DNA from: Butyrivibrio proteoclasticus P6B7
Lineage (GTDB): Bacteria; Bacillota; Clostridia; Lachnospirales; Lachnospiraceae
Reading direction: 5' to 3'
DNA length: 64,000 nucleotides
NCBI RefSeq assembly: GCF_000622085.1
Contig: NZ_JHWL01000002.1
Span: 124,001 to 188,000, forward strand
In this document: piece by piece, positions 15,869-24,901 of the stretch
How the letters are laid out: each line of letters opens with the position of its first letter
How positions within the stretch are numbered: the stretch's first letter is position 1
Program-made: the position numbers and the translations under genes
Notes under the pieces: model-generated
Database searches by the model: none
What the model saw: only the letters and a program-made list of their open reading frames with translations
Told to the model about the DNA's origin: nothing

Positions 15869-17788
15869 ATGACCAAGAAACAAAAAAAAGTCAGAAACAG
15901 AATAATAGTTGTGCTGATCATGTTCTTTGCACTTCTAATACTAGATAAGACAGGCGTTCTTGAGCCGGTTCCATGGTATCTTCAGCTTGTGATTTATCTT
16001 ATTCCTTATATCATCATTGGCTACGATGTAATCAAGAAGGCTGCCATCAATATCAGCCACGGCCAGGTATTTGATGAGAACTTCCTTATGATGATCGCAA
16101 CCTTCGGAGCCTTTGGTATTGGCGAGTATTCTGAAGCCCTGGCTGTAATGCTTTTCTACCAGGTTGGTGAGCTTTTCCAGAGTTATGCAGTAGGTAAGAG
16201 CAGACAGTCCATCACAGAAATGATGAGTATTGCGCCAGAGATAGCCAATATTGTAAGGGAAGATGGAACTGTTGAGGAGGTGGATCCTGAGGAAGTAAGC
16301 GTTGGCGATATTCTTCAGATCAGAGCCGGTGAAAAGGTTCCTGTAGACGCAGTGGTTGTGGAGGGCGAATCCTTTATTGATACAGCAGCCCTTACCGGTG
16401 AGTCAGTTCCTAGAAAGGTTGTAGCTGGAGATGATATCATAAGCGGCTGCGTTAACCAGGACGGAGTTCTCAAGGTTAGAGCTATTAAGGCCTACGAGGA
16501 TTCTACAGTAGCCAAGATCTTGGAGCTTGTAGAGAATGCCAGCAACAAGAAGTCCAGAATGGAGAACTTCATCACCAGATTTGCCAGATACTACACACCT
16601 GTAGTTACAATCGGTGCGGTCCTTCTTGCAGTGGTTCTTCCATTTGCAACAGGAATCTCTTTTATGGATAGTATCAGAAGAGCCTGCATTTTCCTTATTG
16701 TTTCCTGCCCATGCGCACTTGTGATTTCAGTTCCTCTGGGATTTTTCGGAGGAATTGGTGCTTCTTCCAAGATCGGTGTCCTTGTAAAGGGCAGTAACTT
16801 CTTAGAGGCAGCATCCCTTATAGATACCATCGTTTTTGACAAGACCGGAACCATCACAAAGGGCGAGTTTAAGGTAACTGACATTGTTCTTGCTGACAAT
16901 TCTGGTATAGATAGCTCTTTATCCGGTGATAATGACCTTAAGACACAGCTTCTTAAGATCGCTGCCCATGGTGAAGCCTTATCCAATCACCCAATCGCAA
17001 GATCCATTAAGGAAGCCTACGAGCAGAAGGGCTATGCAGTTGATCAGAGCCTTGTAGATGAAGCATCTACCAAAGAAGTGGCTGGTCACGGTATCACTAC
17101 TGTTTATGATGGAAAAGAGCTTATTCTTGGAAATGGCAAAGCTCTTTTAGCAAATAATATCGAGTATTCTGAGATCGACAGCCCTGGAACTACAGTGTAT
17201 GTTGCTCTTGATGGCAAATACCTTGGTTGTATCGTTATCTCAGATGTTATTAAGGACGGCGTAGTAGACGCCATAGCTAATATCAAAAAGGCCGGAGTTG
17301 ACAAAACAGTTCTTCTTACAGGAGACCGTAAGAATGCAGCACTTTTCACTGCCAAGAAGGTTGGAATTGACGAGACACACTACGAGCTTCTTCCAGCTGA
17401 TAAAGTCACTCAGGTTGAAAAAATGCTTTCAGAAGAGGATAATAACAGTAAGCTTGCATTTGTTGGTGATGGCATTAATGATGCTCCTGTACTTATGAGA
17501 GCTGATGTTGGAATTGCCATGGGATCCCTTGGATCAGACGCAGCTATTGAGGCTGCAGACATCGTAATTATGGACGATGATCTTCGCAAGATCCCATCTG
17601 TTATCAAGATTGCCCGCAAGACTCTTAGAATCGTTAAAGAGAATATCGTATTCGCTCTTACTGTTAAGATTGCAATCCTTATTCTTGGAGCACTGGGACT
17701 TACAACCATGTGGCTTGCTGTATTTGGCGATGTTGGCGTTGCAGTCCTTGCAATACTTAATTCCATGAGAGCCCTTAAATACGATTAA
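15869..17788 (+). CDS. P1B-type heavy-metal-translocating ATPase (CadA/ZntA-like)
   Basis: A 639-residue P-type ATPase. Visible motifs in order: TGES actuator loop (AALTGESVPRK), SCPCAL with the CPC metal site in a membrane helix, DKTGT phosphorylation site, SNHPIARS nucleotide-domain HP motif and GDGINDAP hinge. The CPC site together with the ArsR-type regulator suggests export of Zn, Cd or Pb rather than uptake. It lacks the N-terminal HMA domain typical of CadA/ZntA; the separate gene just upstream encodes one. The ATG has only a weak ribosome-binding site (AGAAAG). Confidence 0.93.
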   Translation: MTKKQKKVRNRIIVVLIMFFALLILDKTGVLEPVPWYLQLVIYLIPYIIIGYDVIKKAAINISHGQVFDENFLMMIATFGAFGIGEYSEALAVMLFYQVGELFQSYAVGKSRQSITEMMSIAPEIANIVREDGTVEEVDPEEVSVGDILQIRAGEKVPVDAVVVEGESFIDTAALTGESVPRKVVAGDDIISGCVNQDGVLKVRAIKAYEDSTVAKILELVENASNKKSRMENFITRFARYYTPVVTIGAVLLAVVLPFATGISFMDSIRRACIFLIVSCPCALVISVPLGFFGGIGASSKIGVLVKGSNFLEAASLIDTIVFDKTGTITKGEFKVTDIVLADNSGIDSSLSGDNDLKTQLLKIAAHGEALSNHPIARSIKEAYEQKGYAVDQSLVDEASTKEVAGHGITTVYDGKELILGNGKALLANNIEYSEIDSPGTTVYVALDGKYLGCIVISDVIKDGVVDAIANIKKAGVDKTVLLTGDRKNAALFTAKKVGIDETHYELLPADKVTQVEKMLSEEDNNSKLAFVGDGINDAPVLMRADVGIAMGSLGSDAAIEAADIVIMDDDLRKIPSVIKIARKTLRIVKENIVFALTVKIAILILGALGLTTMWLAVFGDVGVAVLAILNSMRALKYD

Positions 17789-17814
17789 ATATCTTTCTTT
17801 TAGGAGGACATTTA

Positions 17815-19803
17815 ATGGCACGAGCAGAACTTTCCGTGGGAGAACTACTTCTTAAGCTTGTTAGTAAAGAAACTGGGGAAATAAGTAAGGTTGATTACTA
17901 TCCGCAGAAACCTGAATTTGAGCAGGGGACTGTATTTCTTGAGCAGGCACTTGAAAGGAGTAGTCCTGAATCCCAGGGCGTAAGTTCTGCTTTTTTTACG
18001 GACCTGATCAGGTCACTGTCAAGGGATAAGGATTGTAATATGCACAAGTTCATGGCCCTTCGCCATGGTAAGGTCATCGCTGAGTGCGCCTTTGAACCCT
18101 ATGACCTTAATTACTGGCACGTTTCCTATTCCATGTGTAAGAGCATAGTGGGAATGGCCATCGGAATCCTTATTTATGAGGAAAAGCTTACCCTTGATAC
18201 TAAGCTAAGCGAAATCTTTAGCTCTGGAGGAATCCTTTCATTTCTTAAAAAGGATATTACAGTCAGACACCTGCTTACCATGTCCAGCGGCTCGGACTTT
18301 AACGAGGCTGGCATAGTCAGTGGTAATGACTGGAAAAAGAGCTTTCTTGAATCTGGCTCAAAATTCGAGCCCGGAACCAAATTTGATTACAACAGCATGA
18401 ACACCTATATGCTTTCTGCCATAGTAACAGAGGTTACTGGGGAGACTTTGTTTGAGTACTGCAGGGAGAGAATTTTTGAACCTATGGGAATTAAGCGAAT
18501 CTTCTGGGAAAGCTGCCCTAAGCATATAACAAAGGGCGGCTGGGGTCTGTTTATCAGGGCCGAGGATATGGCTAAGCTTGGCCAGTTGTATCTTCAAAAG
18601 GGCCAGTGGAAGGGTAAGCAGATCGTTCCTGAAGACTGGGTAAAAGAGTCCACCTCCTGGCAGATAGAGACTTCAAACGACACAGATGAGCACTATGGCT
18701 ATCAGATTTGGGTAAACGATGACAGAAAGGGTTCCTTTGCTTACAACGGAATCCTTGGTCAGAACGTGTTTGTATATCCTGATGTTGATATGGTGGTGGT
18801 AACCAACGCAGGTAACAGCGATATCTTTGAGACCAGTAAAATGGCCATGAAGATAAGGAATGCCATGAAGAATGATCTGGTGGTATCTGACGAGCCATTG
18901 CCAGAGGATTTCAAGGCTCTTAATGAGCTTAAGGCCATCTGCAAATCCGTTAGCGGCAGAACAGCTGCTTTTCCGACAATTTCTGGTGGAGGCTGGAAGA
19001 GACGCTGCGTTAAGATGACCACAGGAAGACCAAGACCAAGTTCTGTAAATGTAGACGTTAATAAGAGAAGCACCTTCAAAGACTATGTAAATGCCTACAA
19101 CGTAAGAAATGAAAACCAGTTAAGAGCCATGTGGCTTGATAAACTGGATGGAACAAAGTATAAGATGGATGTCAGCGGAGTAGGCGTATTCCCTCTTATG
19201 ATGCAGATAGTCCATAATAATTTCACGGATGGAATCAGCAAGATCGGCTTTAGAAAAGGCGACAATAACAGCTTCTTTATAGAGCTCTATGAGGGAGATC
19301 AGATCTATAGCCTTAGATGTGGCTTTGGCGGCAAAAGATATATCAGCATGATCAACATGCATGGAGAAAAGTACAGGGTTACCGTTAGTTCTTTTTGCCA
19401 GACAGATGAATACAACAGGTTCGTCATAAGAAATGATATATGCTTCATGGAAGAAGCCTGCGGAAGATCCATCAACATCTACTTTGAAAATGACGCCCTT
19501 GATAGGGAAGATGGGAAGGCCACATTTATTCATCCTGCAGTTCCCAAGGCCATCGAAGTCAGATTCCTTGAAAATCCGGGAGCTGACATGCTGATGAATA
19601 CAATTAATGGACTTTCCCCGGAAAGTCTTGGATCCATAGAATCCAAGCTTATTGAGAAGTTCTACAAGGGCGGTCTTAAATACGTTATTGAGAATGCCAT
19701 GGTTGATATGGTTCAGCCAATTATTCATGGAACCATAGTCATAGGGGATGGAACTATGGTACAATCAGAGGATGAAATAAGTTTGGAGGATAGAAATGAG
19801 TAA
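17815..19803 (+). CDS. Serine beta-lactamase-like hydrolase with a C-terminal extension
   Basis: A 662-residue protein. Residues of about 50-360 form a class C beta-lactamase/esterase-like domain with the SxxK catalytic motif (S106-M-C-K109) and a second motif region KFDYNSMNTYMLSAI. Typical sequences follow, such as RIFEPMGIKRIFWE and GGWGLFIRAEDMAKLGQLY. The last 300 residues are unlike the catalytic domain and rich in beta strands. No signal peptide is visible, so it is predicted cytosolic, unusual for a beta-lactamase fold. Substrate unknown; peptide or ester hydrolysis is likely. AGGAGG precedes the ATG, and the stop overlaps the nucleoside phosphorylase by 8 bases. Confidence 0.85.
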   Translation: MARAELSVGELLLKLVSKETGEISKVDYYPQKPEFEQGTVFLEQALERSSPESQGVSSAFFTDLIRSLSRDKDCNMHKFMALRHGKVIAECAFEPYDLNYWHVSYSMCKSIVGMAIGILIYEEKLTLDTKLSEIFSSGGILSFLKKDITVRHLLTMSSGSDFNEAGIVSGNDWKKSFLESGSKFEPGTKFDYNSMNTYMLSAIVTEVTGETLFEYCRERIFEPMGIKRIFWESCPKHITKGGWGLFIRAEDMAKLGQLYLQKGQWKGKQIVPEDWVKESTSWQIETSNDTDEHYGYQIWVNDDRKGSFAYNGILGQNVFVYPDVDMVVVTNAGNSDIFETSKMAMKIRNAMKNDLVVSDEPLPEDFKALNELKAICKSVSGRTAAFPTISGGGWKRRCVKMTTGRPRPSSVNVDVNKRSTFKDYVNAYNVRNENQLRAMWLDKLDGTKYKMDVSGVGVFPLMMQIVHNNFTDGISKIGFRKGDNNSFFIELYEGDQIYSLRCGFGGKRYISMINMHGEKYRVTVSSFCQTDEYNRFVIRNDICFMEEACGRSINIYFENDALDREDGKATFIHPAVPKAIEVRFLENPGADMLMNTINGLSPESLGSIESKLIEKFYKGGLKYVIENAMVDMVQPIIHGTIVIGDGTMVQSEDEISLEDRNE

Positions 19804-20620
19804 TTCCAGATATGAGAAGTTACAGTCATGCTTAAAGGCTGTAAGAGAAAAGACAGATTTTGTTCCAGAGGTGGCTTTGGTCCTTGGTTCAGGCCTTGGT
19901 AACTACGCTGAGAACATTAAGATTGAGTGTGAGATAGAGTATAAGGATATTCCAGGATTCCCTGTATCTACAGTTCCAGGTCACGCAGGCAAGTTTATCT
20001 TCGGCTACGTTGGAGATGTTAAGGTTGTTTGTATGAAGGGCCGTGTTCACTACTATGAGGGCTATGATATTGGAGATGTTGTACTTCCAGCAAGGCTCAT
20101 GGGCATGATGGGAGCTAAGATCCTTTTCCTTACAAACGCTGCAGGCGGTATGGGAGATGGATTTAAGGCAGGAGACCTTATGCTTATCACAGATCACATT
20201 TCCTGCTTTGCACCTAATCCACTTATTGGTGCTAACCTTGAGGAGCTTGGACCACGCTTCCCAGATATGTCTGAAGTTTATAAGAAGGACCTTGCAGATA
20301 CCATCAGAAAGGTTGCTTCAGATAACGGCATAGAGCTTAAGGAAGGTGTTTACGCACAGCTTACAGGTCCTTCTTTCGAGTCTCCAGCTGAGATTAGAAT
20401 GCTTAAGGGTCTTGGCGCTTCAGCTGTTGGTATGAGCACTGTTGTAGAAGCTATCGCAGCTAACCACATGGGACTTAAGGTTTGCGGTGTTTCCTGCATC
20501 AGTAATCTTGCTGCAGGTATCAGCGATCAGCCTCTTTGTCACGAAGAGGTTCAGGAGGCAGCTGACAAGGCAGCTCCTTTATTTACTAAGCTTGTAACTG
20601 AATCTATCAAAGCTTTCTAA
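19796..20620 (+). CDS. Purine-nucleoside phosphorylase
   Basis: A 274-residue PNP of the trimeric (inosine/guanosine) type, with LVLGSGLGNYAE at the phosphate site, GRVHYYEGYD, FLTNAAGGMGDGF and the purine-site region TGPSFESPAEIRML. It cleaves purine nucleosides with phosphate to base and ribose 1-phosphate. It overlaps the preceding hydrolase gene and precedes a probable nucleoside/thioether deaminase, consistent with purine salvage. GGAGG lies just before the start, inside the upstream gene. Confidence 0.95.
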   Translation: MSNSRYEKLQSCLKAVREKTDFVPEVALVLGSGLGNYAENIKIECEIEYKDIPGFPVSTVPGHAGKFIFGYVGDVKVVCMKGRVHYYEGYDIGDVVLPARLMGMMGAKILFLTNAAGGMGDGFKAGDLMLITDHISCFAPNPLIGANLEELGPRFPDMSEVYKKDLADTIRKVASDNGIELKEGVYAQLTGPSFESPAEIRMLKGLGASAVGMSTVVEAIAANHMGLKVCGVSCISNLAAGISDQPLCHEEVQEAADKAAPLFTKLVTESIKAF

Positions 20621-20640
20621 TAAGCGTTTAATGACTATTA

Positions 20641-20680
20641 CTATGCATATGCTGTTTATGGCATATGCATAGATATTTTA
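20641..20680 (+). terminator. Hairpin between PNP and amidohydrolase genes
   Basis: CTATGCATATGC (20641-20652) pairs perfectly with GCATATGCATAG (20661-20672) around an 8-base loop, followed by ATATTTTA. The T-run is weak, so it may be an attenuating or processing hairpin rather than a full terminator. Confidence 0.55.
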
Positions 20681-20692
20681 TGGGAGAATGGT

Positions 20693-21994
20693 ATGAGAAC
20701 TAGATTTTTTAACGCAAGAATTCTTACTATGGAGCCAGATAGAGAGATTTTTGTTGGCGAGGTTTGGGTAGTTAAGGATGAGATAATCTTTGTGGGGACA
20801 GAGGAAGAAGGCAGGTCTTACTGCAACGACCATCCGGATCAGATCCTTATTTGGGACAGAGAGATAGATTGTAAAAAGAACTTACTCATGCCCGGATTTA
20901 AAAATGCCCACACCCATTCAGCCATGACCTTAATGAGATCAAAGGCTGATGATCTGCCACTTTCTGATTGGCTTAATACACAGATTTTCCCAATAGAAGC
21001 TAAGATGACTGGGGAAGATATTTATCATTTATCCAAGATTGCGATTTTGGAGTATTTATCAAGTGGTATCACAGCTGCATTTGAGATGTATCTGACACCT
21101 TTTACCGTGGCAGATTCCTTTAGAGATTGCGGCTTTAGATGTGTTCAGACCAGCTGTGTCAACAATTTCAGCCAGAGCGTAGAACTGCTTGAAAAGTATT
21201 ATACAGATATCAATGGTAAGGATGAGTTTAACTCCTTTATCCTTGGTGTTCACGCAGAATATACCTGCTCTAAGGAGCTTTTAGAGGAGTGTGCCAAGCT
21301 TACCCATAAGTATAAGGCACCTTTCTGGGCTCACATTCAGGAGACTGAGTCTGAGACCAAGGAGTGTATCGAAAGATATGGCATGACTCCTATCGAATTC
21401 TTTGACAGTCTTGGTCTGTTTGATTACGGCGGAGGTGGATACCACCTTGTATGGACCAATGATCACGACAGAGAGATCATGAAAAAGAGGGGACTTTACG
21501 TAGTAACAAACCCTGGCTCTAACCTTAAGCTTGCCAGTGGTATTGCACCTATTAAGGAGTATCTTGAGGCAGGAATCCCTGTTGCCATCGGAACTGATGG
21601 ACCAGCCAGCAACAACTGTCTTGATATGTTCAGGGAGATGTTCCTGGTTACAGGACTTGCCAAGGTTAAGAACATGGATGCCTCCAGCGTAGATGCCAAG
21701 GAAGTTCTTAAGATGGCCACAGTTAACGGCGCTAAGGCCATGGGACTTAATGACTGTGACGTTCTTGCTCCTGGTAAAAAAGCTGACATTATCATGCTTG
21801 ATCTTATGAGACCTAACATGCAGCCAATCAACAACATCGAAAAGAACATTGTATATAGTGGTAGCAAAGAAAACGTCATCATGACCATGATCGGCGGCGT
21901 CATCAGATACGAAAACGGCAAGTTCAATATTGGCGAAGATATTGATGCTATCTATGCTAAAGCAGAAGAGATAAAAGCAAGATTATATTCATAA
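20693..21994 (+). CDS. Amidohydrolase, probable MTA/SAH-type deaminase
   Basis: A 433-residue metal-dependent amidohydrolase. The metal motif HTHSAMTLMR lies about residues 74-83. GVHAEYTCSKELL, ETESETKEC (Glu of the active site), NPGSNLKLASGIAP and IGTDGPASNNCLDMF are typical of the 5'-methylthioadenosine/S-adenosylhomocysteine deaminase group (MtaD/TrzN-like). It probably deaminates an adenine-type or related substrate; the exact one is uncertain. GGGAG precedes the ATG, after a hairpin that separates it from PNP. After the stop, TGAGCCAC/GTGGCTCA (21997-22024) forms an 8-bp hairpin with no T-run on this strand. Confidence 0.85.
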   Translation: MRTRFFNARILTMEPDREIFVGEVWVVKDEIIFVGTEEEGRSYCNDHPDQILIWDREIDCKKNLLMPGFKNAHTHSAMTLMRSKADDLPLSDWLNTQIFPIEAKMTGEDIYHLSKIAILEYLSSGITAAFEMYLTPFTVADSFRDCGFRCVQTSCVNNFSQSVELLEKYYTDINGKDEFNSFILGVHAEYTCSKELLEECAKLTHKYKAPFWAHIQETESETKECIERYGMTPIEFFDSLGLFDYGGGGYHLVWTNDHDREIMKKRGLYVVTNPGSNLKLASGIAPIKEYLEAGIPVAIGTDGPASNNCLDMFREMFLVTGLAKVKNMDASSVDAKEVLKMATVNGAKAMGLNDCDVLAPGKKADIIMLDLMRPNMQPINNIEKNIVYSGSKENVIMTMIGGVIRYENGKFNIGEDIDAIYAKAEEIKARLYS

Positions 21995-22053
21995 AATGAG
22001 CCACAGGGACTGGGTAGTGGCTCAAAAAGACAGAAAAGGAAATACTAGTTAAT

Positions 22054-23727
22054 ATGGAAGCAATCATTTTTTTAGCAGCACTTGTAGGAGTTAGCTTTAT
22101 AGCATTTCTTTTAGGGCTTCGAGACCAGAGAAATGCAAGAAAACTCCTTCTTAAAAAGCTTATAAAGGACTTTGGAGATGCACCAAACAGGAAATACAAA
22201 GAGGATGATTTTGACCACATCCCTGGTTATTTCCTAAGACACAGAGATGGATTTCAGATTGATGATACAACCTGGAATGACCTTAACATGGACGGTGTAT
22301 TTGCCCGCATGAATTATTGCCTTTCCGCCAGCGGTGAGGAGTATCTTTATTACATGTTAAGAACTCCAAGGCAGGAGGATGACTTTGATGAGCTTGAGTC
22401 CCACATTGAGTTCTTCAGGCATGATCACGAAGCCAGAAGAAAGATTCAGCTTATCTACGGAACTATCGGACGCCGCATCCGTTATTCAATCTATGATTAT
22501 CTTGATCAGCTTGATAAATACGATAATTACAGCAACAAGAAGCACTATTTAATGCTGGTTCTTATGGCAGCATCTATAGGCCTTTGCTTTTATAATTTCA
22601 CCTTGGGTTTCTGCGTTCTTATAGGACTTATGGCAATCAATATCCTGTCATACTTTAAGGTTAAGGGCGATATTGAGCCATTTATTGCAACCTACGGCTA
22701 CATAATGAACGTATACAACTCTGTAGATGAGTTTAAAAAGCTGGATTATAAAGAAATAAGAGATGACGTTGATCAGCTTATAGCAGCTCAGAAGAAGCTT
22801 ACAGCCTTTAACTTTGGATCCTACATTCTCATGTCTCCAACCAGAATGAACTCTGGCGGGAACCCGATTGAGGCTATTGTTGACTACCTTAGAATGGCTC
22901 TTCACCTTGATATTATCAAGTTCAATCAGATGTTCAAGGAAATCAGGGACAATAAGGACGCCATAGATGAGATCATCACTATTACAGGTAAGCTTGAGGC
23001 TGAGATCTCAATTGCCTGCTTTAGAGAGTCCTACAGGGATCATTTCTGCATTCCTGAATTTGCAGGAGATTCCTATGTGGCAAAAGAGCTGATTCACCCA
23101 CTTATAGCTGATCCGGTAGCCAACAGTATTGTGGCTGATAAGGGAGTTCTTTTAACAGGATCTAATGCATCTGGTAAATCCACATTCCTTAAGACCTGCG
23201 GAGTTAACGCACTTCTTGCTCAGTCCACACATACAGCTTTAGCAGACCAGTACAAGGCTCCAATGTATAGGATCTATTCCTCAATGGCCCTTACTGACAA
23301 CCTCTTTGAGGGCGATAGCTATTACATCGTAGAGATCAAGTCCATTAAGAGAATTCTGGATGCAGCAAGAGAGAAGGGCTGCAAGGTACTTTGCTTTGTG
23401 GATGAGGTACTTCGCGGAACCAATACAATTGAGCGAATTGCAGCTTCAACCCAGATTCTTAAGGTGTTTGCTGACAGTAAGATCAAGTGCTTTGCTGCAA
23501 CCCACGATATTGAGCTTACTCAGCTTCTTAAGGAGCAGTATCAGCTTTATCACTTTGAGGGAAATGTATCTGACAACGACGTTCACTTTGACTACGTTAT
23601 GAAGGATGGCCCAGCCACCAATAGAAATGCCATTAAGCTTCTTGGAGCTCTTGGCTATGACAAGGATATCGTTGATAAGGCTCAGCACATGGCTGATCGC
23701 TTCCTTGAATCAGGTAGCTGGAAATAA
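22054..23727 (+). CDS. Membrane-associated MutS-family ATPase
   Basis: A 557-residue protein with a MutS ATPase domain at the C-terminus: Walker A LLTGSNASGKSTFL (about residues 367-380), a Walker B region CFVDEVLRGTN and a switch/His region CFAATHDIELTQLL. Instead of mismatch-recognition domains it has an N-terminal membrane helix (residues 3-22) and two adjacent hydrophobic helices around 165-205. A MutS-core-like helical segment joins them. This architecture belongs to the poorly characterised MutS-like membrane proteins of Firmicutes and is not mismatch repair MutS, which is present at 52129. Function unknown. Confidence 0.85.
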   Translation: MEAIIFLAALVGVSFIAFLLGLRDQRNARKLLLKKLIKDFGDAPNRKYKEDDFDHIPGYFLRHRDGFQIDDTTWNDLNMDGVFARMNYCLSASGEEYLYYMLRTPRQEDDFDELESHIEFFRHDHEARRKIQLIYGTIGRRIRYSIYDYLDQLDKYDNYSNKKHYLMLVLMAASIGLCFYNFTLGFCVLIGLMAINILSYFKVKGDIEPFIATYGYIMNVYNSVDEFKKLDYKEIRDDVDQLIAAQKKLTAFNFGSYILMSPTRMNSGGNPIEAIVDYLRMALHLDIIKFNQMFKEIRDNKDAIDEIITITGKLEAEISIACFRESYRDHFCIPEFAGDSYVAKELIHPLIADPVANSIVADKGVLLTGSNASGKSTFLKTCGVNALLAQSTHTALADQYKAPMYRIYSSMALTDNLFEGDSYYIVEIKSIKRILDAAREKGCKVLCFVDEVLRGTNTIERIAASTQILKVFADSKIKCFAATHDIELTQLLKEQYQLYHFEGNVSDNDVHFDYVMKDGPATNRNAIKLLGALGYDKDIVDKAQHMADRFLESGSWK

Positions 23728-23758
23728 ACACAGACTCTATAATGAATAAGGACAAGAT

Positions 23759-24247
23759 ATGTTAGTAGAGATTTTTACAGATGGTTCTGCCCGCGGTAAC
23801 CCAGACGGACCTGGTGGCTACGGTGCAGTTCTTAGATATACAGATGCCAAGGGAGAGGTTCATGAAAAAGAGCTGTCTGCAGGCTATGACAAAACAACAA
23901 ATAACAGAATGGAACTTCTTGGAGCCATAGTGGCACTGGAAGCCTTGAACCGTCCATGTGATGTGGTGTTCACATCAGATTCCAAGTATGTGATCAGTGC
24001 TTTCAATGAGCACTGGCTGGATAACTGGATCAAGCGTGGTTGGAAGACTGCTAATAAGCAGCCTGTTAAGAATGTGGAGCTTTGGAAGAGACTTATGGCC
24101 GCTGCAGAGCCCCATAAGATCAAGTGGAACTGGGTTAAGGGTCACGCAGGACATGCGGAGAATGAAAGGTGCGATCAGCTGGCCACAGCTGCTGCCGATC
24201 AGGATACATCGCTTCTTTTGCACGATGATGGTGGAGACCTTAAATAG
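23759..24247 (+). CDS. rnhA: Ribonuclease HI
   Basis: A 162-residue RNase H. Catalytic acidic residues are visible in [13 protein letters not shown] (first Asp), [10 protein letters not shown] (Glu), FTSDSKYV (second Asp) and [15 protein letters not shown] (His and last Asp). The substrate-binding WVKGH region is intact. It degrades the RNA strand of RNA-DNA hybrids. It starts 31 bases after the MutS-like gene and is followed at 33 bases by a phosphoesterase gene. Confidence 0.95.
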   Translation: MLVEIFTDGSARGNPDGPGGYGAVLRYTDAKGEVHEKELSAGYDKTTNNRMELLGAIVALEALNRPCDVVFTSDSKYVISAFNEHWLDNWIKRGWKTANKQPVKNVELWKRLMAAAEPHKIKWNWVKGHAGHAENERCDQLATAAADQDTSLLLHDDGGDLK

Positions 24248-24280
24248 CTCTTTTCACAATAATGAAACGAGGAACAATTA

Positions 24281-24901
24281 TTGATTTATTACATTGCGGA
24301 CTGTCATTTCTATCACGGCGCCCTTAATGACAAGATGGATAAAAGAGGCTTTGGCAGCGCTGAGGAAATGAATGAGTACATGATCGAAAAGTGGAATAGT
24401 AAGGTCACAAAGGCTGACACAGTAGTGGTTCTTGGTGATCTGTCCCTTGGTAATGTAGATGAGACCAATGAACTCATTCATAGACTTAATGGAAAGCTAT
24501 GCCTGATAAAGGGTAATCACGACAAGTTCGTTGATAAGCCAGGGCTTGATTTAGACAGATTTGAATGGATTGATAATTACAGGGAGATCACTGATTCCCA
24601 GAAAAAGGTTGTTTGCTGCCATTATCCGATTCCATTCTATGAGGGACAGTATAGAAAGAGGCACAATGGCGATCCCAAGGCATTTATGCTTTATGGTCAT
24701 GTTCATGAGACAAGGGATGAGGCTCTTATGAAACGCATCATCAATATGATCCAGGAAACACCCTATGTGCCAATTGGAAGTGAGCATGAGGGCCAGATTC
24801 CCTGCAATATGATCAACTGCTTTTGCATGAAATCCGACTATACGCCATTAACTCTTCTTGAGTGGATAAGCCTTGAGAGGGAACTTGGAAACAGGGAATG
24901 A
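24281..24901 (+). CDS. Metallophosphoesterase (calcineurin-like)
   Basis: A 206-residue phosphoesterase with the metal-binding order ADCHFYH (Asp/His), VVLGDLSLGN, KGNHDKFVD (GNHD), CCHYP and YGHVHETRDE (GHxH). This is the pattern of small YfcE/MPPED-like phosphoesterases of Firmicutes. Substrate unknown. The best start is TTG at 24281, with GAGGAA in front; the peptide then begins directly with the first beta strand. It overlaps the next gene by 4 bases. Confidence 0.85.
   Translation: MIYYIADCHFYHGALNDKMDKRGFGSAEEMNEYMIEKWNSKVTKADTVVVLGDLSLGNVDETNELIHRLNGKLCLIKGNHDKFVDKPGLDLDRFEWIDNYREITDSQKKVVCCHYPIPFYEGQYRKRHNGDPKAFMLYGHVHETRDEALMKRIINMIQETPYVPIGSEHEGQIPCNMINCFCMKSDYTPLTLLEWISLERELGNRE

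Noticed and set aside
21997..22024. Hairpin after the amidohydrolase gene as a terminator
   Set aside because: On the plus strand it is followed by A, not T; the T-rich side is on the reverse strand where no gene needs it.
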